Below are positions 20,797-30,195 of a stretch of DNA of 64,000 nucleotides, piece by piece (positions within the stretch are counted from its first letter, which is position 1; each line of letters begins with the position of its first letter). Location of the stretch: positions 32,789,908 through 32,853,907 of the forward strand of contig CM055888.1 of assembly GCA_029582165.1 (NCBI GenBank). Direction: 5' to 3'. Made by a program: the position numbers and the translations under genes. Source of the DNA: Portulaca oleracea. Lineage: Eukaryota > Streptophyta > Magnoliopsida > Caryophyllales > Portulacaceae. The notes below the pieces were generated by a model that saw nothing but the letters and a program-made list of their open reading frames with translations, did not search any database and had not been told where the DNA came from.

Positions 20797-20805
20797 TATA
20801 AATAT
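20797..20805 (+). promoter_or_regulatory. TATA box of the PMD gene
   Basis: TATAAATAT is followed by a CT-rich leader (CATTCATTTCATTCATTC and TCTCTCTAG) and an ATG at 20920. This is a standard plant promoter on the plus strand, opposite to Tat B transcription. Confidence 0.7.
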
Positions 20806-20919
20806 CATATCTCATTCATTTCATTCATTCACATCGTCAACTCCTCCACAACTCTCTAGCTCCTTCTTCTCTCTCTAGAAAAATTCGCTTTTTTGAAGAT
20901 AGTTTGAGTTCTTTAGAAA

Positions 20920-23900
20920 ATGCATCCCCGAGGCCATAGAAATCCTCCTCTTCCTCCTGCGGCGGCATGGCTCCACGAGATGTCTTCGCGGCGCAACTTC
21001 ATCCCTGGTGCAAATGCTGACCCTTCGGACCTCACCATTCAATCGTGGAACCATGCTTGGTTCTACTGTTCCCATGGCAAGGTAATTTCCGAAACTTCTT
21101 TTTATGTTTAGTTTAATGTAAAAAAACGAACAAGCACGAATTTATTTTTCATGTCTTGTCGATTTTCAATATTTTAAGCATGCCTTAACTTGACGCGTAT
21201 GCATGACTTCGTGATGGCCCTTTTTATTCTTGTATTTCAACCGAGAACCTCGATTTGTAAAATGACTGACTCGGCCCATAGTTTAGAGAAAAAAACATGT
21301 AGACTTTCTTCGTTTGGCGCAAACATTCTCGGCCCATTTAGAAATATAAAACCCGCGCGGGTTTCTTGCTGCATGGGCTGCCAGAAAAAAGAAAAAAAAA
21401 CTCGCTGGGCCGAAGGCGCGGCTCGTCAGAGAAGCAAAACCCGTGCGGGTGGTTCCGTTGGGCCGGGACACTCGGGCCGTTTTGTTCTTTTTTTTTTCTT
21501 TCTTTTCTCTTCAATTTGTTTATCTTGTAGGCCATGGCTGTGAGCCCAGTGTTGGTGTTGGGTCTAGCTAGGGTCTGAAAGATTATGCCTAGATCCAATG
21601 TATTAGATGAGCCCTCGACTTTAATTAGCCCTTCTATTTGCCTTTAGGAGGATACCTTGAAGACTCCTGGTGTCCAAAAGGATCCCCTTAAAGTTACTGA
21701 ATCAATTCCTGGGGACTTTGTCAACAACACATTGACCACGGCAGGTCTTATGCCGTTTTGGAAATGCTTGGTGGCCTGGAGAGGTCAAACATTCCGCGTC
21801 ATTGGCCGTGCTATAGCTGAAAGGTTTTGGGACACTACCAATTCCTTTCATTTTCCTGTGGGTGAGATGACTGTTACTCCCACGGACTTTGTTATGATCA
21901 CTGACCTTCCTTGGGGTGGGCGTGACGCAGTCTTTGACGCCGAGATTCCGCCAATGGTCTTGGATCGATTGGGTCCAGTGTCAGCACGCTTAGGCCAAGG
22001 GCAAGGCCTTTCAAACCTCTCTTACGCGCACTTCGAAGCGGCCATTCATGATGCCAACTTCCAAAATTTGCTCGGGGATCAACGTCGCTTTATCTTCCTA
22101 GTGTACATTATTTTCTCCACCCTTTCCGCCAACCGCAGGGAAAACATCACTTTGACATGGTTCCGGAATCTTCTGGACCTTATTAATATCCGGAACCTGA
22201 ATTGGGGCAAAGTGGCTTATGCGAACTTCATTCTCTAGCTCCACCGCGTTGTCAAACTTTCACTGGATGATGATCTAGTTTATCTCCATGAGACTCATAC
22301 TCGCTACCAGTATGGCCCTTCTCTGTGGAAGGTGCTCGAGGTATGTACCCGAGACTTTTCTCTTTGTAGTATTGCTACTCTTTTGATCTTTCTTTGACTT
22401 TATGTTCATGCAGTCGTGGGCATACGAGTACATTCTGCCTTTGGACATTCGCTCAAAGAAAAATAAGACGGTCCCGGCTACTTAGCACTGGACTACTGAG
22501 GCAATTCGTGGGAAGAAATTCCAGCCAGGCAGTCTCGACCGTATTCGTCGTGTGTTGGATGACCTAACACCGGTATGTCTTTATGCCAGACGTCTTTATT
22601 TTATTTTTGCCTCCATTTTTGGAATGGCTCTCTTTCTTTCATAGGATCAAGTGAATTGGCGTCCTTGGGTGTTCTGGCTCAGATGTCTGGCGGTTGACCC
22701 GGGTGTTCTGGGAGATCTGATCCGTGGTCATGACTTTGACAACTTTGTGCATGATGTTCTACAAGAGCAATTCAATGAGGAATTCTAGCGCTATCTAAGT
22801 CGTTTAGCCCCCCGGGTGGTACGTATTTTCCTCCCTTATCTCTGTCATGTTTTGGCTGATCCCTGACCATAAAGTTTACAGTTTGGGCCCTATGCTAAGG
22901 CCGCTGAGGTGTAGGTCCCACCAGCGAGGAGAAGGATCGGCGGATTCTTGGATGTAGAGACCAGCAGTCAATGCTCTACACTCAGAGAATTCGATCGGAA
23001 ACCGGTAATTCTCTGTTTCATGTCGATTCCTTTGATCCCACATGTCACTTATGCATGTATAACCTTAGTCTCATTATCTTTCGGCCAATATGGGCTTTCC
23101 TCTGCCAATTGACTAAAGAGTGGAGAACTATGAAGAAGCATATTGATCGGATCTTCACCGGCTCAGGCAGATATCGCGGCAATACTGTTGGAAGGGCTGA
23201 CATGGAGGCCGATGCGGATTTTGTTCCCCGGGATCCACCTCGACGTTCTACTACATGAGCCCCTCGCACTGAGCCCCCACGCCGTTCTCGGTAGGGGAGT
23301 ATTCTTCCCGAGGCCGATCTCGGGAAGAAGTTGGTGGATCTTCTCGTCCTCCCCTCGCCGTTGTGCCAGAGGATCGCGTCAAAGGCATTATGATCGAGGG
23401 TCACCACTCAACTAGGTCTCATCGTAGTGGATCCGGTAGCAGGGATCGTCGTCCTCCGAATATGGAAGAGGACATGGCTCAGATGTCTTTGGAGGAGCCA
23501 CTTGGTCAGAGGGGATCGTATCATAGTGTTGGGTATGGCGGTGATACTCAGCCCCATTCCTATTGGGTGGAAGATGCTTCCGAGTCAAGCGCGCCACATA
23601 CTGGCCTTCTCATTCTCGTCATACCCCCGCTTCAGTGCGCTCCGGTTACCGTGGTCGGGAGATAGTGGTGAGGGACCATGACTCAGGTGCATCCATAGGG
23701 TATCTTGCAGTCAGGCCCTAGCGGATGACGCTACCTCACGTCCTGCACCTTACATGCTTCCTCTTTTGGCTCTGGTTCTCATTCTACTGGATGGCCTGTT
23801 CCAACTCCTAGGATGGGTCCTTCATGGCCTACGGGTATGCAAGAGTGGTCTGCACCTCAACACTCTTGGCTGGGAGGATCTAGTTCTTCTAGTTGGCCAG

Positions 23901-24180
23901 CCCCCGGTTATTGAGCTGGTCATGTATGGCCTACCCCCTCTGTCGAGTGGCATGTTCCTGACCATTCATGGCTAGCTGCTTCGTAAGAGCATTCCATATC
24001 GTCACCATCGAGCGTGCATCCTTCTGAAGCCCCCTTGTCTGAGCCAACGCAGACGGCTCCAGGTCCCAACTACTACTCTTGGGACACTGATTTGGCACGG
24101 CTGGCACATCCAAGGCTGGGACTTCTCATGCTGGTAACAATCTGGTTGATGATAGCGGCGATTCGGGCTCCTTGTGGTGA
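20920..24180 (+). pseudogene. Plant-mobile-domain (PMD) gene with premature TAG codons
   Basis: Exons, all joined in phase 0: 20920-21081, 21648-22340, 22414-22572, 22645-22818 and 22882-23004, then a less certain exon from about 23063. Introns have GT..AG ends. Exon 2 holds the aminotransferase-like plant mobile domain, with FWDTTNSFHFPVGEMTVTP and then DFVMITDLPWGG. The C-terminal tail is rich in Ser, Pro, Trp and Arg (SSSSSWPAPGY) and probably ends at a TGA near 24178. TAG stops interrupt exons at 22236, 22483, 22786 and 22912. The tail has a TGA near 23256, a TAG near 23292 and a frameshift near 23290. PMD proteins occur both as host silencing and genome-stability factors (MAIN/MAIL1 type) and inside plant transposons; the latter fits here. 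Confidence 0.8.
21348..21453. repeat. Two Tat palindromes inside PMD intron 1
   Basis: 21348-21365 (CCGCGCGGG core, last base changed) and 21436-21453 (CGTGCG centre, right arm damaged). The first is flanked by GGCCCA on the left and TGGGC on the right. Both lie within the 566-bp first intron. Confidence 0.8.
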
Positions 24181-24611
24181 CTGGACTGATGGCAAACAAG
24201 ATTCTATGTATTTTAGACTTTTGTATACAAGACTATTTTGTACTTTTTTTTATTTTAATGCAAGACTCTTTATGAATTTTATTTTTATTTTATATGCAAG
24301 ACTCGGTGAATGCACGACTTTCTTTTATTATTATTATTATTATTAATAATGCATGCTTGAATGACCTTCTACATGACGAGATTAATCCCCAAATTAATCC
24401 CGCTTCCTTAAAAAGAAAAGAAAATAAAAGAGAATATAAAACTTAAGTGTCAAAGTATACTCGAGCAAAATTTCAAAACCGAGCATCACTGGGTCAATGA
24501 TAAGATCCAATTCATCAAAGATACATGAACGGGCCAATTTAATTCACAAGGGCCAACTAAAAAAACAGAAAACAGATGGGCTTGTTTGCTGAAGGCGGGC
24601 CATTTCGTTAC
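24181..24611. other. Spacer between the PMD and DUF7745-like genes
   Basis: T-rich 3'-untranslated-like DNA with a short three-fold recurrence of the word GCAAGACT, then an ATT/TTA microsatellite at about 24326-24352, then AT-rich spacer. No gene seen. Confidence 0.5.
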
Positions 24612-24708
24612 AAAAGTCGCGCGGGTTTTCTTCGTCAGCAGGCCATGGGCCTGAGCTTGGACAAGCGCGCGCGTGGGGTCTATGAACATCAAAACCCGCG
24701 CGGGTTTT
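24612..24708. repeat. Two Tat palindromes upstream of the DUF7745-like promoter
   Basis: 24612-24629 has a damaged left arm (AAAAGTCGCGCGGGTTTT). 24691-24708 is perfect and extends to a 24-bp palindrome with flanking ATC and GAT. They lie 128-224 bp upstream of the TATA box at 24836, with GGCC words between. Confidence 0.9.
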
Positions 24709-24835
24709 GATTTTCTTTTCCCTTTTTTTTTTTGCTAGCCGCTGTAGATGGGCTGAAATCATGGGATATGAAGAGTAACGACTATGTGATCGTTGGCTGA
24801 TTGCTTTTCTCCATTTTACATCATGTATGAAGGTG

Positions 24836-24844
24836 TATAAATAC
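24836..24844 (+). promoter_or_regulatory. TATA box of the DUF7745-like gene
   Basis: TATAAATAC lies about 100 bp upstream of the ATG at 24946, the same spacing and style as the PMD promoter. Confidence 0.65.
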
Positions 24845-24945
24845 CTCATGTTATGTGTATGATCATTGCTCCTCATCTTCACTTTAAAGAAATCACATAC
24901 TCCTCAAAAACACAAAAAACATTCGAGAAGAAACTTGCAACTTGG

Positions 24946-25697
24946 ATGAGCACCTTGTCCAAGGAAGAGAAAAAAGAGCTCGGAAGATATAAATTGACGA
25001 GCTTGTTGAGCCTTCGACAAGTGAGAGTCAATCATGACTTTCTACGTGTGGCGGAGACTTTTTGGGATCCAAAAATGTATGTTTTTCTGTTCACTTGGAA
25101 AGAGTTATGTCCGCTTCCGGAGGAATGATCCTCAATCCTAGGGACGAATCATTTCGCTCGTCTAACGTCGCCTCCAACAACAACTGACATCCCCAAGCAG
25201 TACAAAGAGCTCTTATGTTTTCCTTCTCGGGTCATCGGAAGTGCACTACTTGGCGAAAAGGTACACTTTCAAACCATAGTTGACTATTTTCAATCGCCCG
25301 ATACCTTGGAATATATCCCGGTGATACGAGTGCGAGCGCTCGTATTATGTCTCCTTGGTGAGTTTTGCTTCTACCACGGTGGCAAGAGAACCGGGGCTAC
25401 AATCACGTACCTTTAAGCTAGCGGAAACCATGATTGGCTTGGATGATCCGAATCCAGAACATGATTTTCGAGGAAGCCCCCTGCTACTTCAGGTATTTTA
25501 CTCTTCCTTTCCTTCATCTACTTGGTTTCTGCCCCTACTGCCTGTAAAACCCGCGCGGGTTTTACACCCTTTTTTTCGTTAGTTTGGGTTAATTGGCATG
25601 CAACCTTACCCTGGCTATCTTTATGGACAGATCTGGTTAATGGGACACTTGGGCCTCATCGAAGAACCTCGAACTTCTTCGGCATTGGCGAACTATT
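24946..25697 (+). pseudogene. DUF7745-like gene fragment
   Basis: Exon 1 starts at ATG 24946 and encodes a Lys/Glu-rich start, then FWDPKMYVFLFTWKELCPLP, which matches the FWD..F.F...ELCP core I associate with the DUF7745 family, abundant in plant genomes and often transposon-linked. A TGA sits at 25126 and a frameshift near 25395; coding resumes as LAETMIGLDDPNPEHDF. An intron (about 25492-25630) holds a Tat palindrome. Exon 2 begins IWLMGHLGLIEEPRTSSALA and breaks off near 25697, where minus-strand RNase H sequence starts. Function unknown. It is relatively close in style to the PMD gene upstream. The family name is from motif memory and needs a profile search. Confidence 0.6.
25546..25563. 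repeat. Tat palindrome in the DUF7745-like intron
   Basis: Perfect AAAACCCGCGCGGGTTTT, extended by GT and AC to 22 bp. Confidence 0.9.
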
Positions 25698-25698
25698 G

Positions 25699-26428
25699 TC
25701 AGAGGAAGAGGAAATACATTTCCCTTGTTATTTCATCAATGAAGAATACATCTTCGTCTGGCAATTCCAAGTGAGTGCTTGGAGGTTCCTGTGATGGTGA
25801 AGCAGCTAGGAAATCTGAAACAACCCGTCCTTTGATGGATTTCTGAGGCAGGTACTGAAGATTGAACTCTGAGAGCATGACCACCCATCGAACGATGCGG
25901 TTGTTGATGGTAGGTTGCTCCATAATGAACTTAATGGGATTATTCTCATCTATGACATATACTGTGTGTGAAAGCATGTAATGCCTTAACTTCTTAGTGG
26001 CCCACACTAATGCGAGAGCCATTTTCTCTATGTCTACGTATCGGCTTTCATAGTCCACGAACTTCTTGCTCAAGTAGTAGATGGCGCTCTCTTGACCTTT
26101 AACCTTTTGAGCTAGCATAGCCCCCATTGCAGAGCTAGTCATGGTAAGGTAAAGGAGTAGAGGCTCATTTAGTACTGGCGGCATGAGGACTGCAGGATGT
26201 TGCAAATACTCCTTGATTTTGTCAAAGGCCGCTTGACATTGATCGTCCCATTCTATTTTGCTTCCTTTCTTAGTTTCTTGAATAAAGGTTCACAAGTCAT
26301 GGTGAGCTTTGAGATGAACTTGCTGATGTATTGACTCGTCCTAGGAAGACTCTTATCTCTTTTTCTGTCCTGAGCGGCTGCAGCTCTTGGATAGCCTTCA
26401 TTTTTGAAGGGTCAACTTCAATGCCCCG
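25699..26428 (-). pseudogene. Tat B RT connection and RNase H remnant
   Basis: On the minus strand 26205-25699 is open and encodes the native RNase H region of a Tat element. It has SSAMGAMLAQKVKGQESAIY, YYLSKKFVDYESRY, LRHYMLSHTVYV and RIVRWVVMLSEF. Sequence 26428-26206 is the preceding connection region (GIEVDPSKMKAI, LRTEKEIR) but frameshifted. It is homologous to 16360-16699 of Tat A and extends beyond where Tat A is cut. It ends at about 25699 beside the DUF7745-like exon, so integrase is missing. At 26428 it is cut in mid-coding sequence by the Athila-like LTR. Confidence 0.85.
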
Positions 26429-27839
26429 TGATAAGTGATTTTTATATAGTATTTTTAGGGTTCAAAACACATATATTTCATGCTTTTTATACTTGAAATT
26501 CCATGTTTTTATACCAATTTCTATGATATTCTTCACTTGTTCGAGAATTGGTATGTCTTGTAGGATTTGATGAAATTTCACCAAATGTATAAGAAATTAG
26601 AAGAAAAGTGGAAAAATTGAGAAGAGTTGAAGTGAGGAATAAAAGAGCAAGAAATTTGAAGAAATAATTCCTAGAAGAGTGAAAGAGGAAAAGAAAAGCA
26701 CGGCCCAACTCTATACCTCGGCCCATTACACGCCAAGGAAGACCCCCCGTCAGCGTGAATTTACCCCCCACCAACGCCTGTCACCCCCTACCAGGGCCTA
26801 AACACACCCCAGCAGCGTCTAGGGCAGGAAGTTTGGACAGAAGGAAAATTTGAGACGCTGATGGTGCTTTTTGGACGCTGCCAGCGTCTTGTGTTTCCGT
26901 ATAAAAGAAATACACGCCGCATACATTAGGGCATCCGGAAATTATTCTATTTTCTTCGACAAACGTTTAGTATAGGTTCTCTCTGTATTTTTCCTCCCTT
27001 CGGGAAGTCGTTGTAGTAGATTAGGAACGAAAGAGGAGGAGAAGGAGATCGAATCGAGTGACACGAAGAGATCGAATTCAACGACTCGAACGTTCGGTTT
27101 AATTTCTATTTACTTTATGCTTCGTTATTCAGATTTTATTATTGTTTTCCTTGTTTTTATTATTATGAGTGCTTAGATTCTTTGTTTAGGGGATAAACTC
27201 GATGTTCTTCAATTAATTTATAGTGTGTAATTTCAATTTTAGGTTTTAATACAGTCGTTTAATCTGCGTGTATTGTATGTCATGGTAATTTGGAAACAGA
27301 ACGACAGTTTGAGCCTGTACTTGGTTTTAGATTCTCGACAACAGAACGACAGTTTGAGTCTTGAATTGGATTGTGTAGATTGTATAGGTTTAGAAAATAG
27401 TTAGACATAATGATTCTTGCCTAGGGTCGTGTTATAATCGGTTCTTTATCTTTGATTTGATTAAATAGTTAGAAATAATGATAGTTTAATCACTGTAAAT
27501 CACCTAGGATCGAAAGATCGAAGTGATAAGGCTTAGAAAGATTATAGACCCCGACACTACTAAAATTACCTAAAACTAGAATCACCGCTTAACTGATTAA
27601 GTTACTAGAATGGACTCCCCTGAACACTTTTAATACTTTGTTAAATCCTTTAATTTCCTGCTTCCTTAGTTAATTATCTGAACTGTTACCACAACCTTTT
27701 GATTGACCTACCATCCTTTGTATTGAACTAGTTTAGTGCGTAGATGAACACAAGTCCCTGAGAGAGAACGATATTTTTATTACTACACAGACCCGTACAC
27801 TTGCGGTACACAGACACCTTATATGTTGTAGGTCTGTCA
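26429..27839 (+). repeat. Complete 5' LTR of unit 1
   Basis: 1411 bp, starting TGATAAG and ending GTCTGTCA just before the primer-binding site. In later units the LTR stops about 70 bp short, at ..CAAGTCCCTGAGAG. A direct repeat AACAGAACGACAGTTTGAG occurs twice (about 27293 and 27342). Confidence 0.9.
26811..26907 (+). promoter_or_regulatory. Hairpin cluster and TATA box of the Athila-like LTR
   Basis: TATAAAAG at 26900-26907 is preceded by GACGCTG-C-CAGCGTC (26874-26888) and the related pieces GAGACGCTG (near 26852) and CAGCGTCTAG (near 26813). The array repeats this arrangement in every unit. It mirrors the hairpin-then-TATA order of the other LTR families. Confidence 0.75.
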
Positions 27840-27845
27840 AGTTTT

Positions 27846-27864
27846 TGGCACCGTTGCCGGGGAC
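27846..27864 (+). other. Primer-binding site, only copy in the array
   Basis: TGGCACCGTTGCCGGGGAC resembles the tRNA-Asp-type site of Athila-group elements (usually TGGCGCC..), six bases after the LTR end. It is absent from units 2-8. Confidence 0.8.
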
Positions 27865-27976
27865 TTGTTTCCCCAATTGCCATTAGACGAACGCACTCTA
27901 GTTGACTAGGTTTTTATTTCTTTCCTTTAAACCCTAAAAAAATCAATTAAAATTTAAAAAATTTTAAAATAAAAAA

Positions 27977-29200
27977 ATGGCATCTTTTTATTTTCCCCCA
28001 ACTTGAACGTGAATTATACTGAAATTATTATGAGCGTTTATTTGCTTTTCTTGTTGAAAGTGAGAGTATGATTGGAAAAAGTGAAATTCTTAATGTTATT
28101 TTTGAAGGTGTGAATACAGAGACACGTAATATTTTGAATCATTTTTGTTTTCGTGAAAAATCTGTTGATGAAGCTTGGAATTTACTTAAATCGCTTGAAC
28201 GTGATAAGTATGCTTTTGCAACTTCTAATGATGTAACTGAGTACTTTAATCCTTGCGCCTTTCATGCTATGTCCTACATCCGATCTCATAATTCAATTTC
28301 TAGTGTATCAGATGAACAGGATGATTGCCCTAGTATTACCTTATCCAAGTCGTTATTGAGGGCAAAGGTAGAAAGACTGAATGAGTCAAATAAATTGCTA
28401 GAAAGGTGTGACTTGTTGCAGAACATTGACCATAGTTCTAAACCTTCCAATAACGTAATATGTGATGATAACAAGTCCGCCGTCCCTTTAGAAGTCAGTT
28501 TTGATGATCCTTCTTATCCTAGTTAACCTAAAAACACTACTGATGGTGTTTCTGATTTGCATGATAATTCCTTACCTTTTTCTCAGTCGACAGGGTCTGA
28601 GGTGAGTGAAATTTCTGGGTTAGATATTAGGTTTGAGGATGATTTTCATCATGAGTCAGTTGAAATTATTAATTATGATGAACCAAGCGAGAAGGTTGAA
28701 AACGAATTAAACTTACAAACAAGGACCCGGATAATATTGTACTCCCTGATTCGAGTAAATTATTTCATGCTTCTATTCCTTTTTCACTACCTTCAGTTTC
28801 ACTAGAAATTAATAAGGAACCCATATCTGATGAAAAGACCTTTGACGTTCAAGTTAATATTTTTGATGAGGTTAATTCTTGTGAAACTAACAATATTATT
28901 GATGAGTTATCCCTAGGTACTTTTAGAGGTTGTGACCCCTCCATTGACCCTTATTGGATATACCTAGAGGATGTTCGTAGAAAATTCTTGTGGACCACAT
29001 ATTATGAATCTTTTGATTTTTCTAGCAAATTTTATTTATTACTGAGAACTTTACTAATGTTTTATTTTATAAGTTTTAAGTTGATCTCTAACCTGCTAGC
29101 TTGCAAACAGCATGAAGAAGAGTTTGACAAGCTTCTAAGGGCTTTGACGTCGTCCGGAACAAAGACCCGGATCTTGACCTTCTTACTGAGTTTATTTTAA
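27977..29200 (+). pseudogene. Gag-like gene of unit 1
   Basis: It probably starts at ATG 27977, with a frameshift near 28000 and a TGA at 28018. The gag-like part (28068-28300) contains FEGVNTETRNILNHFCFREK and DEAWNLLKSLERDKYAF, in the style of Athila gags. A long acidic, low-similarity middle follows, then a segment DPYWIYLEDVRRKFLWTTYY. Next is a hydrophobic stretch (LLLRTLLMFYFISFQLISNL in most units) and a C-terminal HEEEFDKLLRALTSSGTKTR, ending at a TAA at 29198. Unit-specific lesions are a TAA at 28524 and a frameshift near 28723. No protease, RT or integrase follows. The hydrophobic stretch could be a membrane segment. Function beyond gag-like is unknown. Confidence 0.6.
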
Positions 29201-29389
29201 TTATTTTTAGAACTCTTAATTTCTCTTTAGTTTTCTTAGTGTTCGATTTTAATTTGAGTATTTGGTTATTTAAATTTTAAGAACCCTAATTTTGCTAGTA
29301 TTGTAGGTTGACTACAGGTAAAAAGAGAGATTAAAGAGAAAAGCGGCAGACGAAAAAAAAAAGGCAAGCGACATTGCCAGGTTCAAAAA

Positions 29390-29500
29390 CGTTGGCCGTG
29401 CTTCCTAAAGCACTGGCAGCGTCTCATACAGAGAGACCGAAAAATTGCAGAAATCAAAACGCTGGCCGTGCTTAAAAACGCTCCCAGCGTTTCCTATTCT
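29390..29500. repeat. Internal GC-rich hairpin cluster
   Basis: Between the gag-like gene and the AT-rich 3' half lie CGTTGGCCGTGCTTCC, GCACTGGCAGCGTC, ACGCTGGCCGTGCT and ACGCTCCCAGCGTT. They use the same CGCTGG/CCAGCG words as the LTR promoter cluster and are repeated in every unit (for example 34360-34465 and 39415-39515). A CT-rich stretch follows, but no clear TATA box. Confidence 0.7.
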
Positions 29501-30160
29501 CACAGCTTTATTTCCCGATTTCCTCTCTTCGAAATAAAATTTTGAAATTCCTAAAATTTTCAACTTTCTTCTTTCTTTTAATTCTTTTATTTCTTTTACT
29601 TCCTCCACCCTTTATTAACTATCTTTATCTTGCACTTCAACCTAAATAATTTCTCAATCTGAAAATTTCCAAATTTCTTTTACCTGCAATCTCTACTCCT
29701 ACCTGTGTTCAAGCAACTTTAAGGTACGATTCTTTATTTATCCTTCAACTTCATCACCTACTAGTATTTGTGGTCTTTTGTTTTTTTTTTTTTTTTTGCA
29801 TATTTCATACTTGAATATGTTTCCCATTTCACCATGTTCATGCTCATAGTTTGCTGCGCACCTTGCTTGAGTAATTTTTGATACTAGTTAGTATATTTAG
29901 GTTGTTTAATTTGAAAAGTTGGTAACTTTGTCGTTTTCACACATGATTTAGAGTTGGATTTGTTGAGTATCTATTTTGGAACATGTGAAGTTCGTTAAAC
30001 TCAGTTCTTGAGTAGTTAAGGTTGAAATCTTGAATCTTGAATGTTAGTTAATTTAATATACAAGCATGGGTGGAGTCCTAATGACTTTAAGTTGTTATAG
30101 GTTTGTTATGAATTAGTTTTACATTGTTAACAACCTTTCCCCTTTTACATGTGTCGTTTG

Positions 30161-30195
30161 CATTGAGGACAATGCTATGTTTAAGCATGGGATGG
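30161..30195 (+). other. Internal hairpin plus purine-tract motif
   Basis: CATTGAGGACAATG (CATTG stem, AGGA loop) is followed by TATGTTTAAGCATGGGATGG. The same hairpin-then-AAGCATGGG order recurs at the 3' end of the unit. It could serve as an internal (central) polypurine tract or RNA signal. All units carry it (for example 35131-35165 and 40174-40208). Confidence 0.55.

Larger units (their letters stand above)
18063..26428 (-). mobile_element. Tat B element with two antisense genes
   Basis: A minus-strand Tat/Ogre-type element read from right to left. It has RNase H remnant (26428-25699), then two plus-strand genes (DUF7745-like 24946-25697; PMD 20920-24180), a 50-bp tandem repeat (20300-19764), a polypurine tract and a 3' LTR (19621-18063). 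Integrase and archaeal-type RNase H are absent, and the 5' part is cut at 26428 by the Athila-like LTR. Extra antisense genes and tandem repeats between pol and the 3' LTR are known in the Tat group. That both genes belong to this element, not to separate insertions, is inferred from position and from the shared palindrome. Confidence 0.7.

Noticed and set aside
23045..23407. Minus-strand 120-codon frame
   Set aside because: It is antisense to the Arg/Ser/Pro-rich coding tail of the PMD gene and has no family features.
21657..24180. Alternative genetic code with TAG read as Gln in the PMD gene
   Set aside because: Plant nuclear code is standard, and TGA, another TAG and a frameshift also occur in the tail; deamination is simpler.
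19298..25582. Recurring KTRAGF, KPARVL or NPRGF peptides in short open frames, as if a repeated protein motif
   Set aside because: They are translations of the DNA palindrome in different frames, in introns, LTRs and promoters, on both strands.
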